DNA from: Gaeumannomyces sp. JS-464
Lineage: Eukaryota; Ascomycota; Sordariomycetes; Magnaporthales; Magnaporthaceae
Direction: 5' to 3'
DNA length: 64,000 nt
Assembly (NCBI GenBank): GCA_002197995.1
Contig: NGZR01000001.1
Location: 4,030,001-4,094,000 of the forward strand
Position numbers and translations under genes: made by a program. How positions within the stretch are numbered: position 1 is the first letter of the stretch; every line of letters begins with the position of its first letter. Under the pieces are notes generated by a model that was not told the DNA's origin, made no database searches, and worked only from the letters and a program-made list of their open reading frames with translations. This document shows positions 43,553 through 56,700 of the stretch, one piece after another.

Positions 43553-45506
43553 ATCAGGCTGCGTGGCGCAATGACCTGCCGGACAGCTATTTGACAATAC
43601 GCCCTCTGCTCCAGCCCGAACGTCTCCACGTTTACCTCTGGGGCATTTCTTTCACAACAGAACAGGCTTATCTCACCGGGGTCCTCTAATTCCCATTTTT
43701 TTCTCGGTCAGACTTTGGTAATCCCTTCGTTTCTTCGAGGCATATCCAGACCTGACTTGCCGCAAGGCTGACTGACCCATTTTGGCGGGTCGGGACGGCG
43801 ACACCACGATGCGATGACAAATTATTCCTCGACCTAAGCTTCTACCAGCCGCTACTCCATCTCGACTTTCACATGTTCCCCCTCTCCTTATCTTTGCCGA
43901 AAAACAAAACAAAGCCCTCATCATACACGAAAAAAATGCAGTTTCAAAAAAAGACTGAAACAAACCAAAAAGATGACTGGCAGAACACATTCTCGTCCCG
44001 CCGACACTGCCTCACTCATTCAGCCCGGAGTCCCTTTTCCCATAATCATCTCTGCTTTTACTACCGTCGCACGGGTTCAGCCGACGAAGATTGGTCTAAA
44101 AGGATGGCCAAACGACGACGGACAGGGTCCAGTGCCCTGGATACGACTGATACGACGATTTCGCACGAAATTACGCTTTGGCAAGTCCTCAGTATTTGCC
44201 AGCTTTGGCATAGACTGACCATTGCCCCCTTTGTGGGATTCGACCTTTTCATGTATCCAAGTTTTCCATTTTTGACCAGACGCGGGGGGAGAAACATGCG
44301 ACTAGCCCACCTGCTCTGGCGCAACGGAGGGCTTTTCGCGAACGGTCTACTGTTGCCCTCATCTTGCCCCGGCTCGAATCGATGTTCTCAGCACGAACTT
44401 CCCCTCTCCCGCCACGCCGCCGTCGAACCTGTTCGGCTGCCTGTCTGTACCCATTCTCTGCTCCACCATGACGCCCAGGCGCTCACAACCTCGCCAAAAC
44501 CATGCACTTTCATACCATGTGTCCCCCTTATGCCCGGAAGCAGGCATTTTTGTACTCGCACAGTTTGAGGTTGACCACACGGCTTGGACCGGGCGGGGGT
44601 GGCGTCTCGGAGCGAAATCCCCAAAAAATACCCTCGAAGATTTTACCATAGCAATAGTGCCTGTCATCCATATCCTCTTTTTCTTTTATTTCTCTTTCTT
44701 TGTCTCGCTGTCGTTGTCATACTTAATCGCGGCTACGATATTTTATCGGAAAATGAAAAGTCTTCAAACCATGCGGTGCTTACCCTTGGAAACAAGTAGG
44801 GGACGTCTCTGCTCGAGGCAGACGTTGTGACCAGCAGGACTGCAGAGGCAGTTGTCAGTGGCTCTACGCTCTCGAGTTGTTCCATGATAGCCTCGTATCA
44901 GTTGACAATTCAAGGCCACGCGTATGCACAAGGTTAAGCTCCTTTGAGCGCCAAGACGGTGACGGTTCTGGATTGCAAGGGTTTAAGCAAGGCCATGGTT
45001 GTTATGTCGGCGGTAAGTTTCCGAGCCAATGATGGTGGGGAACCTGGGTCGGGACGACGGGCTAGCTGCCGGCCGAGAAGCGGCTCCTGGGCATGCATCT
45101 GATAACCGATAAGCATAAAATAGCTGGGCGGCGGAGACGTGGTGCGCCGCCCCGTGGGGTTGGATTTCAGGGGAGTTCCAGCAATGATGCCAGCTTGTCA
45201 GCTTTGCGACCGCAAAGGCGCGCGATTCCCTCGTTCAGTCGCGTTGTCCCTCCATCAGCCTTCCCATTTTCTCTTCATCTCTGCCTCCAGCTCCCTTCCG
45301 CCACCCTCATTGTCGCCAATTGAATATAGCACTCCATCCCCGTCCCCCTCATTTAGTAACCACGGCAGCGACAAAAATTTGCTGTTCTCAATCTCCGGTC
45401 CAACCACCACATAACGGGCAGTTCCAGCACCAGCCAGCCAGTACCAACACCGTACTCGCCCGGCCCCGCGCCAGCCCGCTCAAACTACGCTCGATTGGTC
45501 GCAACC
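43553..45506. other. Spacer between the KH gene and HUT1
   Basis: 1.95 kb with no gene recognised. The last 300 bases are pyrimidine-rich (about 45215-45360), as in many fungal promoters. Confidence 0.5.
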
Positions 45507-46932
45507 ATGGCGCGCATCAAGCAAGCACGACCCATCCAGCGAGAACCCTCGTCAGAGTTCATCAGCAAGCACGACCGGCCACCACCGCCAGGCGCAGAAA
45601 ACGGGAAGGCCAAGGCCGAGAGCAGGGCCGTGGCGGCGACAGACACGCGCCCAGAGGCGGGGCTAATGCAGCTCGTGGTTGCCGTCGCGGGCATCTACAG
45701 CTCCTTGTAAGTTTGATCCCGAGTCGCTGTCCTTTGCGCGCTCCGAAGCAGCGAGGCTGACTGGATGCCATCTTTGCGCTTCTCCCACAGCCTCACCTGG
45801 GCCTATCTCCAAGAGAAGCTCACGACGACGCCGTACGGCCCCCCCGGCGCCCCAGAGGTGTTCAAGTTCCCCGTCTTCCTCAACACGATCCAGTCGTGCT
45901 TCGCGGCCGCGACCGGGCTAGTCTACCTGGTGGCCAGCACGCCCAAGGGCAAGGCCGTGCCGCCTGTGATACCCGCGCGGTCCATGCTTGGTCCGCTGCT
46001 GCTGGTGGCGGTGACGACGGCGCTGGCGAGCCCGTTTGGCTACGCGAGCCTGGCCCACATCGACTACATCACCTTCCTGCTGGCCAAGTCGTGCAAGCTG
46101 CTGCCCGTCATGTTTCTACACGTCACCATCTTCCGCAAGCGCTACCCCATGTACAAGTACCTCGTCGTCGCCGCCGTCACGGCCGGCGTCGCCGTCTTCA
46201 CGCTGCACAGCGGCAGCAAGAAGGGCCACAAGAAGGCCGCCGCGTCCTCGTCGGGCCAGACCGCCTGGGGTCTGCTCCTGCTCGGCATCAACCTGCTCTT
46301 CGACGGCCTGACCAACGCGACCCAGGACCACATCTTCACCGCCTTCCGCCCCTACTCGGGCCCGCAGATGATGTGCGCCAACAATCTCATGGGCGGCGCC
46401 GTCACTGCCGCCTACCTGCTGCTGAGCCCCTGGCTGGTCAGCACCGGCCTGGGCGAGTGGCTCGGCATGGACGCTGCTGGCGGGGCTGGCGAGCTGCAGG
46501 CCGCCCTGGCCTTCATGCACCGCTACCCGTCCGTCTGGACCGACGTGCTCGGCTTCGCTGCGTGCGGCGCTGTCGGCCAGGTTTTCATCTGTGAGTTGTC
46601 CCCTCCCCATGCCTGCCTACACCCCACCTACTTCTCAGCTGCTGCTGCTCCGGATAACCTTGACCTGATTCTAACTGCACGACTGTGCGCATGCAGTCTA
46701 CACCCTCGCGACCTTCTCGTCCGTCCTCCTTGTCACCGTCACCGTGACGCGCAAGATGTTCACCATGATGCTCTCCGTCGTCGCCTTTGGCCATCGCCTG
46801 ACCAACATGCAGTGGCTCGGCGTCGGGCTCGTCTTTGGTGGCATCGGCGTCGAGGCCGCCATTGCGCGCCAGGAGAAGATGGCCAAGGAGGCCGCAAAGA
46901 GGGACAAGGCCCTGTCAGAAAAGGCCCAGTGA
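45507..46932 (+). CDS. HUT1: UDP-galactose/nucleotide-sugar transporter HUT1 (SLC35B family)
   Basis: Three exons (45507-45706, 45791-46590, 46697-46932) give 411 residues. After a hydrophilic N-terminus of about 50 residues come about eight to ten membrane segments of the drug/metabolite transporter fold. HUT1-type motifs are [47 protein letters not shown] and [19 protein letters not shown]. The C-terminus is lysine-rich, as in ER-resident members. The protein should exchange UDP-sugar or ADP/ATP-type substrates across the ER membrane to support glycosylation and protein folding. The mammalian orthologue is SLC35B1. Splice phases agree at both introns and no indel is needed. Between the [10 protein letters not shown] and [12 protein letters not shown] segments is a slightly extended loop. 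Confidence 0.95.
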
Positions 46933-46974
46933 CGGCTGAGACATCTCATACCTCCATCTAGAACCCTCGATTTC

Positions 46975-47106
<132 letters not shown>

Positions 47107-47588
47107 GCCTTGCTAGATGTTTCCCTCCAAAAGGTCAACAGCATATACTCTCCGATTCCCGAGAGGCAGGTCAAGCGCCACGAGCACGTTCGAAGGCGAG
47201 AGATCAGCCAAAGGCCCGATTCCGGGTCCAGGCGCCGGACCAGGAGACGAAAAAGCACACTTTGTTGCGGTGGCTCTTTGTCGACCTCGACCAGGAAAAT
47301 TCAATATTTTACTCGATTAGATTATTAAGATGTACATAGATACAATCACATCAGTTCTTGGCTCTCTCCGTTTCCTCAAGTCCAAAGATACTCCCGAGTG
47401 AGGGGCGACCACGTGCAAGATGGAGAGAGGGGAAGTAAAAATAAAAGGTCACAAAAAGAAACTGGATACACACAGAAAGAACATATGTGAACAAGGTAAC
47501 TTCAAATCGCCTTGATCGGCGAGACATAGCGCCGGGCAGGGGACTGTGATACCGGAAGCTCAATACTCCCGTCATTGTACCCTGTCGC

Positions 47589-47590
<2 letters not shown>

Positions 47591-47619
<29 letters not shown>
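47591..47619. repeat. Poly-T run, 29 bases
   Basis: An uninterrupted T homopolymer in the convergent spacer, the longest in the window. Confidence 0.9.
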
Positions 47620-47621
<2 letters not shown>

Positions 47622-48867
47622 CCTTTTCATCTCAAGAAATGATAAGCAAACGCAAAAGGAGTCATCAGACGGACGTGACGCTGGGTAATACCCCAAAATT
47701 ATTTTTAGAACCGCAACAACAGGGGCCAGGTTGTCTCGTTGTGTACCTACCCTACGCTTTAGAGGGAAACCCCAAATTGGAGCTCTCCAGACGTGGGCGG
47801 TGGCAAGGGGCGAGCGAGGTGAGATGGTGGCGAAGACCCGAGGAAGGGATGGGATGGGAGATGGGCGTCCAAGTGCCGTGCTGATTTGTGTGCACCCCAT
47901 CCATGTAGGCCGAAAATGGATACGCAGCACGTGTTTCCCGTCCCTCCACCCTGTGCAGCCGATGCGACCCTGTTCCGTCTCGCTCTGTTTCGTTTCGTTT
48001 CGGCAGGCGGTCGGCGGTGCGGTCAGGCCTGGCTGAGTGCGGCAGATGCCCGCGACAAGGACCAAGAAGGGCTTGACGTGTATGTTGGAGCTTCCCTTGT
48101 AAAGTTTGTGGATTTTCTAAGCTAAGTCAGGACAAGGGTTGCCTGAAGGGCGCCCCCTTGTCCCTTCGGTATTCCTTGTTCCCCCGCGAAACTTCCGTCC
48201 TCATAAAATACTAAGAAACAAATGCAGAGTTTTTGATGACAAGCCTCTGGCCCCCTGGGAATTGCTACAATGACTCTCGGTCCCTAGGCTTCCCTACTTT
48301 TGTGTAGCGGTGGAGTACACCGCCGCATATCGACGGATAGAGACTTCCCATCCGATACATGTGACATGGGAGCGTGGCGAGGAGCACAGCAAAACCCCAG
48401 AAGGGGAAAAGTCTGATGATAAAAAAGATGGGCTTGTTGGATGGTGCCCTTTATTCCCAAAGACGCCGGTCTCCTTTCCAGTAGAATAGCCTCCCATACA
48501 TGGAGAGTGAGACAAGAATGCGTTTGCTAGGGCGCCAGCTTGCCTTCTTTGGGTGTCTCCTCGAGATTACACATTTCGATTTAGCGTCAGGCTGTTAGGA
48601 AACACAAAGGGATAAAGAAAAATAGAGAGAAAATAGCGAAAGGGTTCTCTCTCGTCGTTCGCCGCCTACCAGTCGCCGCCCGCTGTGCTTGCTCGCGCGT
48701 CGGGAAATGTCGAAGTGAAATTTGACAAATGAAAGCATCTTCATGGACACTTGAAGAAAAAAAAATAGACAAATGGGATAGATATGATATGGTTGTTATG
48801 GTGTCGGTAAGCACGACCGCGTTGGCACACGGGTATGAGTGGCCAGTGTGTTGAACTGAGGTAATGC

Positions 48868-51512
48868 TCAGAGCAGTTCGTCAATAGATCGGACAATGGG
48901 TGTCTCGCCCTTTGTTGGCGGGCTTCGCGGGTCCGCAACCTGTGGGGGCCGCGCGAAGGGGCGAAACGGATCTCTTGGGAACATGGTCTCCCGCGGTGAA
49001 AAGAGGCCATCGTCGGGCGTCGGAGGGACCTCGACCAGACGCATCCCACCGAACTCAGTTCCGGGAAAGGGCGCGGGGTGGAGAGGGTTGCTCGTCATCG
49101 TCTCGACTCGAGGCGACATTAGGGCATCGTCATCGTCGAAGGTTGCCGCGGGCATGATCGAAACCTGCGTTGCTGCCGAAGGCGCCGGCGCCCGCTTCTC
49201 GGGCTGGGGCGCTTCCGGCGGGCTGTCCATGCTGAGAGGCACGAAACCGCCAAAGCTACCAAAGCCGGAGAGCCCTCCAAAACCATCTCTGTGGCTGGCG
49301 TCGCCCTTCTTCTGAAGCCTGTGGGCACCAAACCCGGGGGAGGGCGGAGGTTTCCCAAACGACGACGGTGCAAACCCCGGTGATAGTGGAGGCATGGATA
49401 ATGCGATGGGAGCAAGTCCATGGGATGAGGAGGGTTTTGATAGAGAAAGAGGAGCAAGGCTGGAAGCGAAACCTGGAGAGGGCGGGGGTCTCGTCGGCGC
49501 TGGCGGGGCGAGGCTCGGGAAAGGTGCTGCCCCAAACCGGAAGGAGCAAAGCCGGGCGATGGAGGCGGCCGTGATAATGAGCTTGGCTCGAATCCAAGCG
49601 ATGAAGAGGGCATTTGAAGCGATGTATACTTGATCGGGCTTGTAGAATCTCCGCTTGCGGACGCCTCAGAGGGCTTGGCAACGTGGTCCATATTGAAGCG
49701 GCCAAACTTGCCGGGATCTCGCTCATCTTCTTTTTCTGACCATGAGAAGCTGGATGGGGCTGAAGAGGGACCTGGAGAGACAGGTTGTCCAGGCGTGGAG
49801 GATCCGCGCGCCCTGAGCGGACTCTTCTCGGGACTCTGGGTAGAGCCGGCCTCGTCGGGTAGCGGCGCGGTCAGCGGCTCCTTCGGAGCAATTTCGATAG
49901 CATCAACCGAGAGCGCCACACGGTGGTGCTTGGTTGGGCTCTTGCCCGCCCGCGGCCTCAAGGCAGAGGCAGGCGTAAGTCTCCGCCTGGAAACTTCCTT
50001 CTGGAAGTCCTGCAAGCAGTACATGAGACGCATGTTGGGGCTGATCCACCTGCTCTTGGCCTGGGCAGCATAGTAAGCATCGTTCACGCTCAGCTCCGGG
50101 TTCTGATACATGCCGTAGGCAATGATCAGACTGGCCGATCGGCTTGCGCCTTGCTGGCAGTGAACCAAGACCTTCTTTCCCTCCCGGGTCTTGCGATCAA
50201 TCGTCTCGCAAAGGTTCATGAGATCGGGGGCGATGTCGGTGTTGTGATCCCAGGGCATGTGAATATACTCGGGCTGCTTGACCGGGCTGAGGGCCCTGGG
50301 CGTAGTCGGGGTCGCGGCGTCATCCAAGGGGAACTCGAAAGCGGTGCTAAAGCTTGCGGTTGTTACTGCTGTGTCTGGGATCGGTGAGTCACTCTCGGGC
50401 AGCGTTGCCTTGGCGTGAAACGGGTTGAGAACCTCGCGCGCGACATTGATGACGACGTCGAATCTTGATGCCACCTCGGCCGAGGGCTCTGAAAACAAAA
50501 ACACGTCATCCCTGTAGATGGCAATCGGACCGTTCGGGTAGCCGGGAGACTTCTGGTCTTCGTTGTTCTCAACCTCGTGGTAAGGCTCGAAGTCGAAAGC
50601 AGCCCGGTTCGCGACCTGTGCTCGAATCGGCGACTCTTCTTCATGAATGGTAGACCCGAACGTCGGGGGTGGCGCAGAAGGCTTGGATGGGCGCAAAAAC
50701 TCGGAAAGGCCAGACTCGTTACGCTCCAGGACGGTGGGGATGGTCATGCCACCGACAGGCCCAAATGTAGCCGATTGGAGACCCGAGAGCATGTGTGGCG
50801 ACGAAGTCGAGTGTTTGAGAGCGCGCCTCTGGAGGATGGGGGGGATTGAGAGAGTGGGTGACGAGGGAACCTCTAGCAAAGGAGCTGGTTTGTGCAGGTC
50901 TTGTGAGCTGGTCTTCAGGCTAAGCTGGCTGGGCTTGCGCTTCATTGCCGGGATTGTGGGCTTGATGAAGACGGGAGACGATGGCTCAGAAACCAGCCTC
51001 GATGATAGGGAATTTGTAAAAGGCGGTTGTATTGAGAGCCCCTTCATATTCCGCGGCCGCCTGGGTCCCGGCGAAGTCATGGGCCGCTGTGTGGGCTCCG
51101 AGACGGTGAGAGACGCCATCGATGACAAGCCTCCGAATGTCGGGCCGGGGAAGGAGGAGAGTGGGATGAGATTGTTGATGGGAGAGTCCGGGGAGGAGGA
51201 GGGAGACTGATCCGAAAGGGATGACGAATCTGTGCACGAGGCAGTGGTTGTCGGGGAGGAGTCTGCTGATTCGGTGTTCTGGGTCGAGGTGCTATCGTGG
51301 TGCTTGTGGAGAGGGTCGGATGGGATGGCGGCTGGGTGAAGAGGTTGTTGCTGGCCCGACAGCTTGGTCTCGGGCGAGTCGATGTCCATCATCTTGGAGT
51401 CCACAACGGTGATGACGCCCCTGTCGTCCATAGCCTCTGACTCGATGTCGAAAACTGACATGAACGAAGGGATCTGGTCCTCATACAAGCGCCTGGCCGC
51501 GGCTGAAGGCAT
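48868..51512 (-). CDS. Dual-specificity protein phosphatase, MAPK-phosphatase (Msg5) type (apparent frameshift)
   Basis: The call rests on the catalytic signature VHCQQGASRSAS (HCX5R; Cys near residue 452 from this start). It is preceded by RFDVVINVAREV and YIHMPWDHNTDIAPDL and followed by YAAQAKSRWISPNMRLMYCL, the usual DSP core. About 440 Ser/Pro-rich residues precede it. About 350 follow, with imperfect SPGFAPS-type repeats, ending TPIVRSIDELL. Msg5-like phosphatases switch off MAP kinases by removing Tyr and Thr phosphates; the target is inferred, not shown. The frame breaks in the CCCC run at 49530-49533. One extra base there continues the repeats and gives 881 residues. The start at 51512 is the first ATG in frame. 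The open frame extends to about 51740 without an ATG, so an upstream exon is likely. Confidence 0.83.
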
Positions 51513-52048
51513 ATTCGGCCCGTCTGCCGTCCCTTGCTGGCCCACCTGCTGGAGACGCCTCCTCTTACTCGCTTGCGCCAGTCGCCGCCGCGCGCTGTTG
51601 AACCAAGTTGTATCCGTCCTGAATGGATCGGCTTGCGCGAACAAGCCGGACGATCGTCCTCGGTGGCTCGGGTCAAAAGAGTGTTGTGATGAGGTCGCGA
51701 ATGGGGACAGCTCTGCTGAATCCTCCAGCAAACCACACCCCCTATTCTTTCGTCAACAAGACCAGAACCGAGCTGGTCGTGTGGCGCGCAGTCTGGTCCA
51801 CAATCCAAGTAAAGTCAAGCGAATGTCGCAAAATGCCAATTCCACCTGAAGTCGGGTCCAGACCTCTGGGACAACGGCAGAGTGAGAAGCGAAGAGCAAA
51901 ACGCTTGTTATTGTCACGGCAGCGTGTCTGCGGGGCGCGCCAGGATCCGAGTGCGAGCAGGTGATCGGGGGAGGGGGAGGGGATTGTCGAGGGTTCCGGG
52001 AGCGAGCAAGCGTCAGCACATTGTTGGAGGCGGACAAAGAGCGCGGGT

Positions 52049-52049
52049 T

Positions 52050-52080
<31 letters not shown>
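52049..52080. repeat. GA dinucleotide tract
   Basis: About fifteen GA units followed by A-rich sequence; on the phosphatase strand it reads as a CT-rich leader. Confidence 0.85.
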
Positions 52081-52082
<2 letters not shown>

Positions 52083-53726
52083 AAAAAAAGAAAAAAAAAG
52101 GTCGAAGACAAGAAAAAAAACCAAAAACCGAGGGCGACACCGAGATCGCGGTTTCCGGTCGGCAATTGGCGTCGATAATGTGGATGGCGTGCTGGCGCGA
52201 ATGCCGCGTCTCTTTGGTTTTTTTTTTTTGTTTATGTTCTTGTTGAAGGGAAGAAGGGAAGTGAGGGAAAACGAAGAAGGAAAAAAAAAGGAAGAAGGGG
52301 GGTGGAGAGAAAGATTCAAGATCGTGGGCAACAGTGGTTTGAAGGATGGAGATGTGGTGTGGCGGAAGGGGAGGAAAAATGGTTCATAGGGTGTGGGCTG
52401 GGGACTGCTGGCGGATGGAGCCTCCCCCCTGAAGGCGGCGGCCAGCGGTTTGGACGGGCGTGCGGATACCCAGTGCTGGGATGGATCCAAGGCGGCTTTT
52501 CCTTGGTTACTGGGGTGGCCGTTTTGGGCTGCGGAGAGGGCGACAACAGCTGGGAGACGGGGAAATCCAAGGTTGTGGGAGATGGGAGGAGGACTGGAAA
52601 CAGTGGACGGAAGGCCGCCTCCACTGCCTGTGCTTAGATGTTGCCCGCCTCGGAGGGAACGAGGGACCAGACAAGAAAAGAACAATTCGACCAGGGGTCG
52701 TTGCTCAATGCCAAATGCGACCGGCGGGCCCCACCTGGACAGGCCGCAGCTGGCCAATGGGGGCTGGCCCTCGCAGCCCTTGGCTGGCTTCGCAGACGGG
52801 GGAAGGGGGGTGGCATCGGCCCAGCAGGCGGCGGGGCTGGCCCTCGCTGGCTGCCGCTGCTGGCTTGCGCTACTGCCTCCCTCCGTCGCTCAACAGTCAC
52901 GGCGGGTTGGCGAAACAAGTGGCATACTGTGACCTGCTATTAATAGCAGGCCGCAGAGCCAGTTGGCGCCAGCCGCTGGCCAATCACGCGCCCGCGCTGA
53001 TACTCGAGCGTGCAGGCGATAATTAAAGCCTCGCGACTCGTCGGGCGTGCCACCCCTGGCACCCCGACCCCTCGGCCCAGGACTGAAATCACACCTCGCA
53101 GCCAGCGTGCCCGCGTTGCATCGATTCCCTTTTTCCTAGCCGCCACGGCCAGCCAGCGGGAGCGAAATGGAGATCCAGAAGGGCCTCCCGCGCGGGCGGC
53201 ACTTTGCAGGTGTCGTGCTGCCGTAGATATAGGCCTGTGCAGGAGCAGATAGGTACCTAGGTAGTTGCAAGTCGGCTTGTTTTGCAAAGCACTGTTCGCG
53301 CGCGTGTAGGGGTGGGAATGGGGGTATTGACATGGGCTGGAAGGTATGGTGTGTGTGTGCGTGAGGGTTGCGCGTGCAATTGTCCGCCGTCGACAAGGAA
53401 CAAAAGACCTCTTCATCAGGACCGATGCAGGACATCCTGGATGATCAATCAATCAATGGCGATCTGGGACCGGAAAGTGAAAATCAATGGCGCAAACGCT
53501 CGCCCCCTCCCTGGCTCCCTCGCTCACCTGAGCTGGCCTGACCCTGAACCAGCTGTGCCCACACAAGCAGGACACGCCCACCGCTGCTTTTGCCGTGTCG
53601 CCTGCGCCTGCCATTGAGTCTGGCTTGTTCCGTGCCCACCGTCTGTCAGGCAAAATGACTGGCGCCAGGCAACTCAGCTGCGCATCTGGCGCTTGGGGGC
53701 ATCTGAGAGAGGCGCTAAGAGACTCG

Positions 53727-53760
53727 ATAATAATGACAATGATAATGATAATGATAATAG
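53727..53760. repeat. GATAAT-type microsatellite
   Basis: Tandem imperfect units of ATGATA/ATAATG. Confidence 0.75.
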
Positions 53761-56700
53761 CACGTGCCCACCCTCCAGACGTCCGGGCTGAACACAGGCG
53801 TGCAAATAAATCTGGCTTCGTGTCTGCCGTTTCTCTTTCTGTCGACAACCGATTTTGGGATGGTTTCATACGAAGTCAATTGTCCGCCTGAGTCTGAGAA
53901 ACCCGGCCGCGTTGACATTCAGTCAGTCCCAGATGACTCTGCTCCTCCCTTCCAACAGGTGCTGCTTGTGGCTTTGCGTCCACGTGGAGGGGTCTACCAC
54001 CTGGCATGCTTCAGGCTGCAATCATGGAAACTTCCATCACCTTGAGTATCGTGCAGTGTCGAGCCCCCAAAACGGGAATAGGTCTCCAGAATTTATCCCT
54101 GATAAAATGAATGGGTGGTTGGATGCGAGAGAAACATCTGCGAGCGAGCACTTAACGGCATCAATTCACGCGGATAGGAATACGCGAATGGATTTACATC
54201 CTACGTGCTTCCCATTCCTGCAGGCGCGCAAGCTAGGTGGCGCACTGTCTCGAAGCACAGTCCCACGGCGCAATCAGCCGAGATGGGGAGACAGTATGTG
54301 AGGGCCGTGCGAGGGCTCGGGTGGGGGAGGGAGTCTGATGGGGTCTTTTTTTTTTCCCCTCGGCGCTAAACCCACGACAAGCGTCGGCAGGGAACCCGTG
54401 CCCGAGATCGACTCCTACTTTTTCACCCCCTTGACAGATGTGAAACAGCGGCGGAGATTGGGCCCACTGCAATTGGTGCTCTCGTTGTCCCGCCGAGTTC
54501 TCGGCCCACAACCGCCGTCACATCGCCTCGATTGTGTGCTCCCTGCAAGTCAGCAGCACCTTTCCCGCAGCCACTTGGAGCCGCGCGAAGGTCACAACCG
54601 GAGCAACCAGCCTGTCGCAATCAATTGCGCAAAATCTGGCCGGAACAATGGAGCAGCTTCGACGTGTGCCGATTACCGCCGTGACGTGCGTGCCCGGGTC
54701 CCTACAGAATGTGCAGTGGTCGCCCGCAAGACTTCAGCGACACGAAAAAGCCTGGGCTGTCGGCATGGTTGCCGTGCGGCATCCGTAATCTCTCCCAATT
54801 GACAACCTTCGGCAGGTTACCTAAGTTAGGTACCTGCCCGTTACACAGCCACATTTCAGTCGGAGGTTTCGGGTGAGCCTAGCTCAGCAGCAGTCAGCAT
54901 CCTGGCAGAGCGCATAGAGGACCGCTCGCTTAGTGAATGCGCTCTTTGCATCTGCGCATCCGCAGGGAAGCTCTTCTGGCGGCATGACCATGTTCAATCT
55001 GCCACGGATATTCCTCGTCTCCGTAGGGCAGGCGGCCCAAGAACCGTGACGCGTAAGAATAAATCGTCCCGGCGAGAAAGCAAAGAGAAGGGCGAGGGGT
55101 GAGAAAAAAAAAAGAAAAAAAAAAAGAGGTGGGGAGCCCGGAGTAAGGCTGACGATCCTGAGGATCCTTATTGGGCGACGGATCGCGAACGTCACTTATT
55201 CTCCGTTGATGTTTATGCGCACGGCACGCCGAGACGCAGAGCGATATCTCCAACCGAGGTTGGGGCAGAGCCTCACCCTCCGTGGACTGGCTGGCCCAGG
55301 GTTCGCCGCAACCTCCGAACAAGAAAAATCCTCCGAAAGGGGCGACCTGAGCGAGACCGGCCCCACGGCTGGTGAGCTTCATGATTCATCATGCGCTGCG
55401 CCATTCGCCCGTGTCTTTTTTGGACGCTGTCGTGTGCGCGCTCGGTCATCCCGTGGCAAACGCACCGCGCCACAGTCCTTCGTCAAGCTGCCTCCAAGAC
55501 CAGTAGTTGCCTGCAAATCACATGGCGTCCTTGTTCCATCCATCCTTCTCACCCGGCTTCGCTCGCATATTGAGGATCCCGCTTAAGCACGGGGCGTCCG
55601 TCTGATCTAAATCCATCCCGCTGGAGCTCCGCCAGGTCGCGGTGAGGGCCGGTCACGACACCGCCCGTCGCGCGCGCCCCATCACAACCCTCTCGCCGGT
55701 CTTTGAAGCATGAATGTCGCGTGTCGACGTTGTTCGCGGGCTTGGCCTGGATGACCCAGTTCTCCCCCTTTCCCCCGTCCGTTTCTTACCCCGTACATAC
55801 AAGCCTCTTCTTTCTGGGTCTCCCTCCCTTGTTTGCCACGCCCCTCTTTGAGCCTCATCCTACGTAGTACCATGCCCAGGCGCCCACTCCGTGATCAGAT
55901 GTATGCAAATCAAACAAGATCGTACCGCAGAACAAAAACCATCTCCATCTCCAGTGGCCCAAGACGCACGCCAGCCGCGCGGTGCTCAGCCGATGGCTAT
56001 AGGCGACCAACCCCCCACTCACAGCGGGAGGACCTAGGACGCCAGGAGGTGACGTACAACGGTACAAGAGCCCTCAAAGCAGTCAGTCGGCAATGCACAC
56101 ATCGCCAGTTCTTGCCAGTTCCCAGCGTGACGGTGGCACAGCCGGGTAATGCGACGGCGGTCGCTGGAGGACTGGGGAGCGTCGTCTTTGGTGGGACACC
56201 TTGCTTGGTCACCGGGATGCGGCTCTGGCCTCCCTTGCATGTCCACGCATCGGTGTCTTGATAATAGGGGGTCGCCCGGAGCCGCCACCTCGCTCTGAGT
56301 TGACATGGTGCAACATAAACGCACTCGGGGATGCTTTTGCTTTTGCTTTTCTTACCCCTTCCCCCCTTTTTTTCTTTCTTTCTTGGAAACCATGCGTCAC
56401 CTTACCGCCTCAACCGCGCCGCTGACGCGGATAGAAACAGGAGTCAGCCTGGGGCGTCCTAAAAAGAAATTATGACTGTCTGTGTTGTAGCATTGACGCT
56501 GTGGCGGACACGTATTGCCGTGTAATTCTGGCATCACCACTTTGTCTGTGGATTTCGTATGTGCCTGTCCTTCCTCTGATCTTTTTCTTTTTTCTTTTTT
56601 TTTCTTTTTCCTGTCTCCTTTTCCTCTATTTCGTATTCCTATAGTCCATATCTCGTATTTACTCACTTACTCCCTTTGGTTCCGTGTTTTCTTCTTATAA

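Noticed and set aside
45896..46594. Long open frame of 232 codons overlapping HUT1
   Set aside because: It is a GC-rich shadow of the HUT1 coding frame, full of Arg/His/Pro and without family features.
51742..52140. 132-codon minus-strand frame upstream of the phosphatase
   Set aside because: It contains translated GA and poly-A tracts and resembles leader sequence; I could not join it to the phosphatase with a convincing intron.
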